DNA of 64,000 nt from Ruminiclostridium cellobioparum DSM 1351 = ATCC 15832 (GTDB lineage Bacteria > Bacillota > Clostridia > Acetivibrionales > DSM-1351), in NCBI RefSeq assembly GCF_000621505.1, contig NZ_JHYD01000025.1, positions 94,975 to 158,974 of the forward strand, in the 5' to 3' direction. The notes under the pieces are model-generated. The model was not told where the DNA came from. It saw only the letters and a program-made list of their open reading frames with translations, and searched no databases. Below are positions 1 through 8,717 of this stretch, piece by piece (positions within the stretch are counted from its first letter, which is position 1; every line of letters begins with the position of its first letter). The translations under genes were made by a program, and so were the position numbers.

Positions 1-102
1 ATTGTCGCCGAAGGTAAAGAGGTTTTGCCGACAAAGCAGCAGGACGCTGCTTTGAGCTTCAAATCGAGACAGGATGAGTACGGAAGTTACCAATTGATAT
101 AA
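1..102 (+). CDS. 3' end of an unidentified protein
   Basis: An open frame enters from the left edge and ends at the TAA at 100-102, giving the last 33 residues of a protein. The tail is hydrophilic and ends in YGSYQLI. I do not recognise the family. It is followed by a 134-base gap and then agrB on the same strand. Confidence 0.4.
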   Translation: MVAEGKEVLPTKQQDAALSFKSRQDEYGSYQLI

Positions 103-236
103 AAAATTACCCAGGTAAAGTGAAATTTAAATTAATTAGCACAACTTGTTAAAGTAATTCCGGCATTCAAATCTATCTTCCCTTATGTTTTATGATATGG
201 TAGCATTTTATTATAATATATGTTGCCGGAGGTCCT

Positions 237-803
237 ATGGAAATTACCTTCTACAGAAAACTTGCAAACAAGGTTGCTGATGCAGTCATAGCCAATGCCG
301 AATACTCGGAGGCCGAAGCCAGGAGAATACGGTATGGTCTTGTTTGTATTTTTTCCGATCTGTATAAATTTATCCTGCTGCTGATAGTTTTCACTCTGTT
401 CTCGGCCACACTGGAATATTTGCTGGCTTTTGCGGTTATACTTTTGCTCCGTCCCATTTTGGGAGGCTATCATGCAAAAAACGAACTTGTCTGCCTTGCC
501 GTATCCTTCATTACAATGGCAATAAGTGTCTTTGCCGGTAGGCAGGATATAATCCCCGGTTTTGTTCAAATCCTTCTTGCAATCGTTCTGACAATAACCG
601 GTGCAGTTATTGCTCCCGTGAGGACAAGGAAGGTGGAGGAGAGAACAGGAATATACAAAATTCTGGCAGCTATTTTAACACCTGCAATATTACTGCTTGA
701 TTATTTCTACATACCTGCACAAATATTACAGGTTTCTGTTGTTACAACCTATTTATTATCAGTATACCAACTGCTGAAAAATAAACTTTTTAATAATATT
801 TAG
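237..803 (+). CDS. agrB: AgrB-type peptide-processing membrane endopeptidase
   Basis: Accessory gene regulator B, the membrane cysteine endopeptidase that trims the C-terminal tail of an AgrD precursor and helps cyclise it. The 188-residue protein has the family length, several hydrophobic membrane segments, and the catalytic pair His79 and Cys86 in GGYHAKNELVC, the same seven-residue spacing as His77/Cys84 of S. aureus AgrB. An ATG start is preceded by GGAGG. A small peptide gene at 886-990 and a GHKL kinase at 1104 follow on the same strand, as in agr loci, but no AgrA-type response regulator is in the window. Confidence 0.9.
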   Translation: MEITFYRKLANKVADAVIANAEYSEAEARRIRYGLVCIFSDLYKFILLLIVFTLFSATLEYLLAFAVILLLRPILGGYHAKNELVCLAVSFITMAISVFAGRQDIIPGFVQILLAIVLTITGAVIAPVRTRKVEERTGIYKILAAILTPAILLLDYFYIPAQILQVSVVTTYLLSVYQLLKNKLFNNI

Positions 804-885
804 TATATTTTTTAAAAAACCATTGACTTTTATGTAGATTAGAGGGATTATTTATATATAAAATGTCGAAAATGGAGTGATTCTA

Positions 886-990
886 TTGAAAAAACATTTA
901 TTAAAATCAATCGGTTTACTTTCTTCGTTTGTAGCAGGTTTAGGCGTTGGTGTACTTAAGTTGATATATTTCTACGAGCCTAAGGAATAG
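886..990 (+). CDS. agrD: AgrD-like autoinducer precursor peptide without cysteine
   Basis: A 34-codon gene with a TTG start spaced about five bases after GGAGTGA. The peptide has a basic N terminus (MKKHLLK), an amphipathic/hydrophobic middle and a C-terminal YFYEPKE that resembles the acidic proline-containing tail of clostridial AgrD peptides. Position directly after agrB and before the kinase supports the call. Oddly, there is no cysteine anywhere, and the last serines are residues 13-14, too far from the tail to act as the usual thiolactone or lactone nucleophile. Either the ring closes differently, or the product is linear. Confidence 0.7.
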   Translation: MKKHLLKSIGLLSSFVAGLGVGVLKLIYFYEPKE

Positions 991-1022
991 TCTCACTAAT
1001 TAATTTGAAATCAAGTACCGGG

Positions 1023-1069
1023 AAAAGCCATAAACATATGTACGCCGTGTATATATTTATGGCTTTTTT
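1023..1069 (+). terminator. Hairpin terminator between agrD and the kinase gene
   Basis: A perfect 12-bp stem (AAAAGCCATAAA at 1023-1034 with its complement at 1056-1067) runs into a T run. It lies between the peptide gene and the kinase, so agrBD may make a separate abundant transcript with partial readthrough. Confidence 0.8.
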
Positions 1070-1103
1070 CGTATCTATATCTGTTTAAGGAGGATAATCC
1101 GAA

Positions 1104-2438
1104 TTGTTTACTGTCAGTGAAGTGTTATTTACTATTTTAGAGGGTTTTATCATAATATACACATTTGCCCTGTTATCCGGTTTTAGGGAAAATGTAATCA
1201 AAGAGAAGTTTAAATACATATGTTTTGTTACCATCTATACAATATATACTTATTGGATATCACTATTTGTTCCGGCAGGTTTTCATACCTTAATCATATT
1301 AATTCTTACCGTCGCCGTGTTAAACTATATATTTAATGGAAAAATATATAAAAGCTTGATTAAAGTTTTTTTAATTACATCCTATGTAACTATCATTGAG
1401 ACAGTTGTAGCAATGTTTGCCCTGTTGGCCACCAATATTCCCATGAGCGAACTGCTTAAAAACAGCCTTTATGTATTAATATGCAGTATTATCAGCAAGA
1501 CAGTTGAATTTCTTGGATTATTCGTCTTTTATAAAAAACCTGTCAATCTGGCATGGTTGAATGACAGCAACCCTTATCAGTCAAAATATAAACAAATACT
1601 GATCATAATATCAACAGTATTAATATTCTTCGTATACGTTAATATTTTTCTATCAGGCCAGCCTCAGAAAGCATACCTTTTTAACCTGTTTTCTTTTGTT
1701 ATCTACTTAGTTCTGATGGTTGCAATGTTTTCAGCCTTTCAGGAAGGCTCAAAGCTGGAGCTGCTCCAATATGCAAACGAAATGCAAAAGGATAGTGTCC
1801 GGCAGCTGATTGATTTTAATGAAATGGTGGCGAAGGAACGCCACGAATACAAGAATCATCTGAATACCATCTTTGGTCTCTGCACACTTAACAAGCCCGA
1901 TTCCACCGAAAGGATCAAGCACTATATAAATAATTTTGCAAACAACAGCTCTACAAAGAATATATCCACAGACTCCGGCAATGATTTTGTGGATGCAATC
2001 ATCAACGTAAAGTATAACAGTGCATTCAGAAGAGGTATCGAATTAAGGGCCGACTTTGAGGAGCCCTTGTCTTCAGCCGGCATTGCGGAGGATATGGCTG
2101 TTACCGTCATTTCAAACATAATAGACAACGCCTTTGATGCTATGAATAATGTTGACAGTGAAAACAAGTTTGTTCATCTTCAGACCTATATAAAGAAAGA
2201 CCGGTATTTTATCTCCATTTCAAATAATGGACCCATGATCCCGGAAGCCGATAGAAATAAAATATTCAATGCAGGATATTCTACAAAGGATAACCCCTCC
2301 AAAACCAGAGGCTTTGGACTCAGCATAGTGCAAAATGAACTTACCCGCTGTAACGGTGATATAAAAATAAATAGTACTGAGGAATTAACAGAATTTCTTA
2401 TCTCTTGTACGGCAAAAGGCCAACAGCCCGCTGTCTGA
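1104..2438 (+). CDS. GHKL sensor histidine kinase, AgrC-like
   Basis: Membrane sensor kinase likely to detect the peptide made by the upstream agrBD genes. Residues 1-210 contain about six hydrophobic segments typical of AgrC sensors. The cytoplasmic half has the RHEYKNH phospho-acceptor box (His247), an N box around NIIDNAFDAM (residues 338-347) and a G box GFGLSIVQNE (403-412). The TTG start has AAGGAGG ten bases upstream. No LytTR response regulator lies nearby, so its partner must be encoded elsewhere. Confidence 0.85.
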   Translation: MFTVSEVLFTILEGFIIIYTFALLSGFRENVIKEKFKYICFVTIYTIYTYWISLFVPAGFHTLIILILTVAVLNYIFNGKIYKSLIKVFLITSYVTIIETVVAMFALLATNIPMSELLKNSLYVLICSIISKTVEFLGLFVFYKKPVNLAWLNDSNPYQSKYKQILIIISTVLIFFVYVNIFLSGQPQKAYLFNLFSFVIYLVLMVAMFSAFQEGSKLELLQYANEMQKDSVRQLIDFNEMVAKERHEYKNHLNTIFGLCTLNKPDSTERIKHYINNFANNSSTKNISTDSGNDFVDAIINVKYNSAFRRGIELRADFEEPLSSAGIAEDMAVTVISNIIDNAFDAMNNVDSENKFVHLQTYIKKDRYFISISNNGPMIPEADRNKIFNAGYSTKDNPSKTRGFGLSIVQNELTRCNGDIKINSTEELTEFLISCTAKGQQPAV

Positions 2439-2596
2439 CAATTCGGGGTCGGTTTATTCCATAGTCAACGGCAAGCTTTCCAGTTTCTGCACTTAGTATG
2501 ATTTTCAAACCAATGCTTATTCAAATAATGGTAATTGGCATGAAATTTGGTTATAATAAAATGATAAGCTATAAAAAATGACCATGGAGTAAATGA

Positions 2597-5500
2597 ATGT
2601 TTCAAATTTCAAAAGACAGTATATACTATCTTTCTACCCCTATGAAATTTAAAAAGGGTATGGAATATTATAGTTCAAACAGAGTAAAATCCGTCTCCTT
2701 TAATGAAGAGCTTATGCTTTTTGATGCAACTGTTATAGGCACCCGTCCATATAATGTACAGATTCAATTTGGGAAAGGGGGCCGGATAAAGGATTATTCC
2801 TGTACCTGTAATGATAACCTTCGGACTGAAAGCTGCTGTAAGCACATCACTGCGGTTTTGCTTCTTATTAAGTCAAAGGATGAGCAAGGCTTCTTTAATT
2901 CTGCCTCACAAAAAAAGGCTGCCAAAGAAATCTTCGAATACTTCAGCAACAAATCAGGAAATATGAAAACGTCCATAAAGGTTGAATATAGCCTGGAGCT
3001 GCTTAAAACAAGAGTCTCAAATATAAGAAGGGGGCCTGCAGCGGCACTTACCCTTCGGATAGGCACCGATAGATTGTATATTGTCAGAAATGTCGGCGAG
3101 CTGTTGGAATGCCTCAGAAATGATAAAGAGCTGGTCTATGGAAAAGGTTTTTCATTTGACCCCGCTATTCATAATTTTGCCGAGAAAGACGAAGCCATTA
3201 TTTCTTATCTGTCGGAAATGTGGCAGAATGAAAATCTCATAGATTATCTGACCGGTGATATAAAAAAACAAAGTATTTTTAAAGACAAAGAAATCTTTTT
3301 ATCCGAAGGAGCGCTTAAACGCCTATTGGAACTGCTGTCTCCTCTTTCCTTCAACGTCATTGCAGACGGTCAAACCCTGGAAAATGTTATGATCAAGGTC
3401 GATGACATACCCGTTGATTTTACATTAACTAGAAATGCCAGTACGGTGGATCTGGGTATTGATACAAAGCTCCCTCTTCACATGGTCACCGCAGATTGTG
3501 AATATTTTTTATACAAGAACAGTATCTACAAGGTTTCGCAGCATCAGAAGGAATATTTGAAGCCGTTTATTCAATATGTGCAAAAAGAAAATAGTAATAA
3601 AATCAGCTTTCTGGACAATGATAAAGAGCGTTTGTTTACAGAGATTCTGCCTTTTATCGGCAAAGCCGGAAAGGTATTTATTGACGAAGACCTCCAGGCC
3701 CTTGTCGAAAGGCCGGAATTTGAGCCAGAGATTTATCTTGACAGGTTTGAATATATTATCACGGCCGACGTGAAATTTAAATACGGAGACCGGATAATAA
3801 ACCCTTTTTCGGCCGACAGAGCCAAGCCGTCTTTTGATAAGATACTTATAAGAAATCTTGAAGACGAGGGCAAGATACTGGATATTCTTGCCGAAACCGA
3901 TTGTAAAGTCAGCAGCAACAAAATATACCTTGATGAAGAGGAAAAAATATTTGACTTCGTAAATTATGTCATACCCAAGCTTCAGGAGCACGCCCAGGTG
4001 TATTATTCCGAAAGCTTTAAAGCTATGAGCTTTAAGAAGCAGCTTTCCTTCTCGGGCTTTCTGAGATTAAACAATCTGAACGGCTTTCTGGAATTCAATT
4101 TCAATATTGAGGGCGTTGAACGCGAGGAACTGGCAAGTATTTTTGACAGTATCAGGCAGAAGAAAAAATATTTCAGGCTGAGGGATGGCGCTTTTCTTCC
4201 CCTTGAAGCCGAAAACCTGCTAAATATGGCTGAGATTTTGGAACAGCTGGATCTGAGTTCCTCCGACATTGAGGGGGAATTTATAAAGCTGCCCAAATAC
4301 AGGGCACTATACATAGATAATATGCTTAAAGAGAGCGGGATGAAGTTCTTTGAGCGCAATACGGCCTTGAAGGACCTGATTCATGATATTCAGGATCCGG
4401 CTGAAACAGAATATAAAATACCTAAAAGCATAAAAGGTACACTAAGGGATTACCAGAAACTCGGCTTCAAGTGGATGAAAACCCTCTCCCATTACGGTCT
4501 GGGCGGTATTCTTGCCGATGATATGGGACTTGGCAAAACACTTCAGGTTATTACTCTCCTGGAATTTGACAAGCAGTCGTCAGACAGCCGTCCATCCCTT
4601 GTTGTGGTTCCCACCTCGTTAATATACAACTGGTGTGCCGAAGTTCACAAGTTTGCTCCTGATATGTCGGTAACCGCCGTTGTCGGCAATAAAACCGAAC
4701 GTCAGGAGCTGATCCGGAAAGGGATGGGAACAGATCTCATAGTAACCTCCTATGCTCTGATAAGGAGAGACATTGAAGATTATACGGCCTGTAATTTCCG
4801 GTATTGTATACTGGATGAGGCCCAGCACATAAAGAATCCCCTTTCACAGGCCTCAAAAGCTGTCAGGCAGATAGTATCGGAACACAGACTTGCCCTGACA
4901 GGAACCCCAATGGAGAATAATCTCACCGAACTGTGGTCGGTTTTTGATTTTATACTTCCCGGCTATCTGGGCTCACACTCAAAGTTTTCAGAAAAATACG
5001 AGACACCCATATCAAAAGGGGACACCTCTTCACTCTCCAGCCTTGGAAGACAGATCCGGCCTTTTATACTGAGAAGGCTGAAGCAGGATGTTTTAAAGGA
5101 ACTGCCTGAGAAGATAGAGCATGTCATAGAAGCAGAGCTTACCCAGGAGCAGAAAAAACTTTATGTCGCATACCTGGAACAGGCAAGGGGTGAATTGTTC
5201 AGTGAGATCAAAGAAAAAGGCTTTGAAAAAAGCCAGATCAAAATTCTTTCGGTCCTCACAAGATTGCGTCAGCTGTGCTGTCACCCGTCTTTGTTCGTAG
5301 AAGACTATGAGGGTGACAGCGGGAAGCTTCAGCTGCTTATGGAGGTAGTTGAGGATTCCCTTACTGCCGGTCACAGAATACTGCTTTTCTCCCAGTTTAC
5401 ATCAATGCTGGCTATAATCAGACGCTGGCTTGAAGAAACAGGGATCAACTACCTTTACCTTGACGGAGCAACTCCTGCTGATGAAAGAATGCAGCTTGTG

Positions 5501-5833
5501 CGCAGCTTCAACAGCGGAGAAGGCAATATATTCCTGCTTTCACTCAAGTCCGGCGGAACAGGGCTGAACCTCACCGGCGCCGATACAGTTATTCATTACG
5601 ATCCCTGGTGGAATCCCGCAGTGGAGGACCAGGCAACCGACCGCGCCTACAGGATAGGCCAGACCAAGACGGTCCATGTCATGAAGCTGGTGACCCACGG
5701 CACCATTGAGGAAAAGATCCTGAATCTCAAGGAAAGGAAGAAACAGCTGGTGGACGCTGTTATCCAATCCGGTGAAACCCTTCTTACCAAAATGACACAG
5801 CAGGAACTGACAGAGCTGTTCGAATTGTATTGA
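2597..5833 (+). CDS. SWIM zinc finger SNF2-family helicase
   Basis: A 1078-residue Swi2/Snf2 ATPase that would translocate on duplex DNA or remodel protein-DNA complexes. An N-terminal SWIM finger is visible (C69, C71, C81, H83), followed by a large middle region typical of bacterial SNF2 proteins. The motor shows Walker A DDMGLGKT near residue 640, DEAQ near 738, LTGTPMENN, and the C-terminal SGGTGLNL and RAYRIGQ motifs near 985-1020. It appears monocistronic. The full length and complete motor suggest an active enzyme; its in vivo target is unknown. Confidence 0.93.
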   Translation: MFQISKDSIYYLSTPMKFKKGMEYYSSNRVKSVSFNEELMLFDATVIGTRPYNVQIQFGKGGRIKDYSCTCNDNLRTESCCKHITAVLLLIKSKDEQGFFNSASQKKAAKEIFEYFSNKSGNMKTSIKVEYSLELLKTRVSNIRRGPAAALTLRIGTDRLYIVRNVGELLECLRNDKELVYGKGFSFDPAIHNFAEKDEAIISYLSEMWQNENLIDYLTGDIKKQSIFKDKEIFLSEGALKRLLELLSPLSFNVIADGQTLENVMIKVDDIPVDFTLTRNASTVDLGIDTKLPLHMVTADCEYFLYKNSIYKVSQHQKEYLKPFIQYVQKENSNKISFLDNDKERLFTEILPFIGKAGKVFIDEDLQALVERPEFEPEIYLDRFEYIITADVKFKYGDRIINPFSADRAKPSFDKILIRNLEDEGKILDILAETDCKVSSNKIYLDEEEKIFDFVNYVIPKLQEHAQVYYSESFKAMSFKKQLSFSGFLRLNNLNGFLEFNFNIEGVEREELASIFDSIRQKKKYFRLRDGAFLPLEAENLLNMAEILEQLDLSSSDIEGEFIKLPKYRALYIDNMLKESGMKFFERNTALKDLIHDIQDPAETEYKIPKSIKGTLRDYQKLGFKWMKTLSHYGLGGILADDMGLGKTLQVITLLEFDKQSSDSRPSLVVVPTSLIYNWCAEVHKFAPDMSVTAVVGNKTERQELIRKGMGTDLIVTSYALIRRDIEDYTACNFRYCILDEAQHIKNPLSQASKAVRQIVSEHRLALTGTPMENNLTELWSVFDFILPGYLGSHSKFSEKYETPISKGDTSSLSSLGRQIRPFILRRLKQDVLKELPEKIEHVIEAELTQEQKKLYVAYLEQARGELFSEIKEKGFEKSQIKILSVLTRLRQLCCHPSLFVEDYEGDSGKLQLLMEVVEDSLTAGHRILLFSQFTSMLAIIRRWLEETGINYLYLDGATPADERMQLVRSFNSGEGNIFLLSLKSGGTGLNLTGADTVIHYDPWWNPAVEDQATDRAYRIGQTKTVHVMKLVTHGTIEEKILNLKERKKQLVDAVIQSGETLLTKMTQQELTELFELY

Positions 5834-5860
5834 TATGAATACTTACACGAATTTACGGAT

Positions 5861-5885
5861 ATATACAAGAGTAATTCTTGTATAT
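5861..5885. terminator. Hairpin between converging genes
   Basis: A perfect 10-bp inverted repeat (ATATACAAGA, loop GTAAT, TCTTGTATAT) sits 28 bases after the SNF2 stop. The sequence AGTAATTCTTG is then repeated at 5891-5901. There is no clear T run, so termination is a guess; it separates two converging transcription units. Confidence 0.4.
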
Positions 5886-5951
5886 GCAAAAGTAATTCTT
5901 GATGGTTTGAAATGATGATAAAGCATCCTTGATGAGGTTTAAAAACCCTAT

Positions 5952-6842
5952 CTATTCGCAACTCACATTCTCAAGGCCTGAGGCCGCATCTCTATCCAAA
6001 ACCACAATGCCATTATCTAAAAGCTGCATGACGGTGCCTGGTATTTCATAGGATGGTTTGCTTTCATAAACTTTTTTTACTATATCAGCTTTTGCCATCC
6101 CTCCCACCTGCAGAATTACCTTCTTTGAGTCAAATATATGACGTACTCCCAGGGTTATCCCTCTTGTCAAATTTGTCGATTTAGAAAAGTATTTTTGCCC
6201 AACCTGCTGCGTAACAGTGTCCAGCGTGACTACTTTTGCATAACTGTCAAAAGATTCACCCGGTTCATTTAATCCAAGATGTCCGTTCATACCCAAGCCT
6301 AAAAGCATCAAGTCGATTCCGCCGCGGTCAAAAATGTATTTGTCAACGCTGTTACATTCCTCTTCCAGATTTTCGGCATGAATATCAAATAAACGTATTT
6401 TGTTTTTGTCAATATTAAGCGGATTGTAAAAATTTTGCAACATGAATGCAGTACAATTTTCAGATTCATCTTTCAGGTCCAGCCACTCGTCCAAGGCCAC
6501 AAAGTGTGCCTGGCTGAAATCAACTTCACCTGAATCTGCCCGTTCTTTTAATATCTGAAAGGTTCTGGTCGCGCTGCTTCCGGCAGGCAAACACAGAAGT
6601 GAATCCGGTTTAGCCTTTAATGACTCACATATGAGATCTGCCGAACATTGAGACATTGCCTCAAAGTCATCGCAGATTATTGTTTTTATTGGTTTTCCCT
6701 CAATTTTTGCTCCCAGCTTTATAGAAATGTCTTCCATACAATTGCACAAAGTCCCTTCATCTATACTTTTTACCACACATGCTTCGCAATTTCCACGCAC
6801 CTTACATGGGATATATGGGCACTTACAGAATTTTAAACTCAT
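5952..6842 (-). CDS. Amino-sugar-6-phosphate isomerase/deaminase (AgaI/NagB family) with a Cys-rich N-terminal module
   Basis: Converts glucosamine- or galactosamine-6-phosphate to the ketose phosphate with release of ammonia. The 296-residue protein carries LDEWLDL and LGLGMNGHLGLNEPGES, as well as TRGITLG. These motifs match galactosamine-6-phosphate isomerase AgaI better than classic NagB. The first 25 residues form a separate cysteine cluster (Cys6, 8, 13, 19, 22; KCPYIPCKVRGNC) that may bind metal and is not part of the usual enzyme. The ATG at 6842 is chosen because GGAGG lies nine bases upstream; an ATG 15 bases earlier overlaps that site. It is the last gene of the ABC operon. Confidence 0.85.
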   Translation of the reverse strand: MSLKFCKCPYIPCKVRGNCEACVVKSIDEGTLCNCMEDISIKLGAKIEGKPIKTIICDDFEAMSQCSADLICESLKAKPDSLLCLPAGSSATRTFQILKERADSGEVDFSQAHFVALDEWLDLKDESENCTAFMLQNFYNPLNIDKNKIRLFDIHAENLEEECNSVDKYIFDRGGIDLMLLGLGMNGHLGLNEPGESFDSYAKVVTLDTVTQQVGQKYFSKSTNLTRGITLGVRHIFDSKKVILQVGGMAKADIVKKVYESKPSYEIPGTVMQLLDNGIVVLDRDAASGLENVSCE

Positions 6843-6873
6843 AATTTGTTCCTCCATATCACTTTTGATACTT

Positions 6874-6892
6874 GTACGACCTGATGTCGTAC
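6874..6892. other. Intercistronic hairpin in the amino-sugar operon
   Basis: A perfect 7-bp stem (GTACGAC, loop CTGAT, GTCGTAC) fills the short gap between the permease stop and the isomerase start. With no T run it is more likely an mRNA processing or stabilising element than a terminator. Confidence 0.4.
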
Positions 6893-7726
6893 TTAACCTT
6901 TTACTGCACCGGCAGCAAGACTTTTCTGCACATTGTCACTTAATAAAATATACATAATAATTGTAGGAATTGTAGCAACTACAAGGCCGGCTCCTATCAA
7001 CCCCCATTTGGTGGAATATTTACCCACCATATCTAAAACACCCGTAGTAATCGTTTTAAAACTTTCATTGCTTATGAATGTTACAGCCAGCATCATTTCA
7101 TTCCAGGAAGAAAGAAATGTAAGTATGGCAACCGTGGCCATTGTGGGTGAAAGCAGCGGCATAATTATATTAAAGAATATTTTATAGATATTGGCCCCGT
7201 CAATAAATGCCGCTTCTTCCAGTTCCCTTGGAATTCCTTCCAGAGAGCCGACCATAATCAGAATAGACAGTGGCATGGCAAATGCAACATATGGCAAAAT
7301 CAGCGCAGCATAGGTATTCATAACCGGCTTCAAATTTACAAACAGCGGCAGTAACACCGCATGGATGGGCAGCATCATTCCTACCAGGAACAGTATATAT
7401 ACGGTTTTACTTAAGAACCACTTCAATCGGACAATTGCATAGGTAACCATTGCAGAAAGCAATAATGTAAAAACAATTGTAATGGCTGTTACAATTATAC
7501 TGTTCATCAGATACTTTGGTATATTGGTTTGATTAAATACATTGGCATAATTGTCCCATCGCCAATCTTTAGGAAGGCCTAGGATATTACCACCGAAAAT
7601 TTCACTATTTCCCTTCAGAGAAAAAGTCAGCATCCAATAAAGAGGGAACAGCTGTATGACAGCTACTATAATTAATATTACAGTTCTCACTATTCGTGGT
7701 TTCTTTTTGTGTGTTTTTAGCTTCAT
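6893..7726 (-). CDS. Sugar ABC transporter permease, MalG type (CUT1)
   Basis: Inner-membrane half of a carbohydrate uptake system. The 277 residues contain about six membrane spans and the EAA loop EEAAFIDGANIYKIFFNIIMP (near residues 170-190) that docks onto the ATPase. The ATG has AGGAGGG upstream and begins 10 bases after the partner permease ends. No ATPase gene is in the operon, so a shared MsmK-type ATPase encoded elsewhere is expected, as in many Firmicutes. Confidence 0.92.
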   Translation of the reverse strand: MKLKTHKKKPRIVRTVILIIVAVIQLFPLYWMLTFSLKGNSEIFGGNILGLPKDWRWDNYANVFNQTNIPKYLMNSIIVTAITIVFTLLLSAMVTYAIVRLKWFLSKTVYILFLVGMMLPIHAVLLPLFVNLKPVMNTYAALILPYVAFAMPLSILIMVGSLEGIPRELEEAAFIDGANIYKIFFNIIMPLLSPTMATVAILTFLSSWNEMMLAVTFISNESFKTITTGVLDMVGKYSTKWGLIGAGLVVATIPTIIMYILLSDNVQKSLAAGAVKG

Positions 7727-7735
7727 AATTCCCTC

Positions 7736-8614
7736 CTATACTTCTTGTCTCTTTTTGAATATTTGTTGTATAATCAGCGTCAGAACCAGACATTCAATAA
7801 TAATGAAAATAGCAATACCGCTTGCATATCCATATTGATTTTTTGAGAAAATTTCAGTATACATGAGCATAGTTGGAACTTCTGTAGAATGAAGCGGTCC
7901 GCCTCTTGTCAGTACATAAATTAGATCAAAAGATTTTAATGAACCAATTACAGCAAATATCACACAGGCTTTAATCATTGGTACAATTTGCGGAATAATT
8001 ATTTTCAGTGCAATCTGCCTGTCATTTGCACCGTCAACCCTTGCCGCTTCAAATATTTCCGGTACAATTGATTTTGCAGCAGAATAAAATAATAGCATAT
8101 GATAACCGACATACTGCCAAATCATCGGTATAAATACCGCAGCAAGTGCAGTTGATGAATTGGCGAGCCATGCACTCTTAAACTGATCCAATCCAAACAT
8201 ACCTAGAACACTATTCAGCAAACCATAAGTCGGGTGATATACTTTCATCCAGAGTTGAGCAATAATTGTGGACGAAATTATTACCGGTATAAAATAAATT
8301 GTTCTGTATGCATTCTCACCTTTGATGCCGGATGCAAGCACCAATGCAAGAACCATAGAAACCGGCAGCTGAATAAACACCGAACTTGCAGCAAGTATAA
8401 GTGAATTTACAATTGACTTCAGAAATAACTGATCCTGAAACAAATTTATATAATTTTCCAAGCCGATAAACTTTGATGCTGTAATACCATCCCATTTTAG
8501 GAAGCTATAGTACGTTGATTGAAAAATTGGAACTAATGCAATAGCGGCAAACCAAAGTAAGGCGGGAATAACAAAAAAGCAGATCGCCTTCTTGTCCCTT
8601 AATGATCTTTCCAT
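7736..8614 (-). CDS. Sugar ABC transporter permease, MalF type (CUT1)
   Basis: Partner membrane subunit. About six hydrophobic spans and the EAA loop around FEAARVDGANDRQIALKIIIP are visible. Two ATGs are available; the one at 8614 is better spaced from AGAAGGT than the one at 8620. It is preceded by the solute-binding protein gene and a strong intercistronic hairpin. Confidence 0.9.
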   Translation of the reverse strand: MERSLRDKKAICFFVIPALLWFAAIALVPIFQSTYYSFLKWDGITASKFIGLENYINLFQDQLFLKSIVNSLILAASSVFIQLPVSMVLALVLASGIKGENAYRTIYFIPVIISSTIIAQLWMKVYHPTYGLLNSVLGMFGLDQFKSAWLANSSTALAAVFIPMIWQYVGYHMLLFYSAAKSIVPEIFEAARVDGANDRQIALKIIIPQIVPMIKACVIFAVIGSLKSFDLIYVLTRGGPLHSTEVPTMLMYTEIFSKNQYGYASGIAIFIIIECLVLTLIIQQIFKKRQEV

Positions 8615-8673
8615 TATCATACCTTCTTTCTTAATCTAAATACTGCGCCGATGTCTTTGTAAGGAGGATTGCC

Positions 8674-8702
8674 GGACCGCGTTTAACGGTCCAGGCTCCT
8701 TT
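8674..8702 (-). other. Stabilising hairpin after the solute-binding protein gene
   Basis: GGACCG and CGGTCC pair around a TTAAACG-type loop, with outer flanks (GGAG/CTCC) extending the stem, just downstream of the binding-protein stop codon. There is no T run. Hairpins here commonly protect the binding-protein mRNA and lower permease expression. Confidence 0.5.
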
Positions 8703-8717
8703 TTCCATATATATTTT

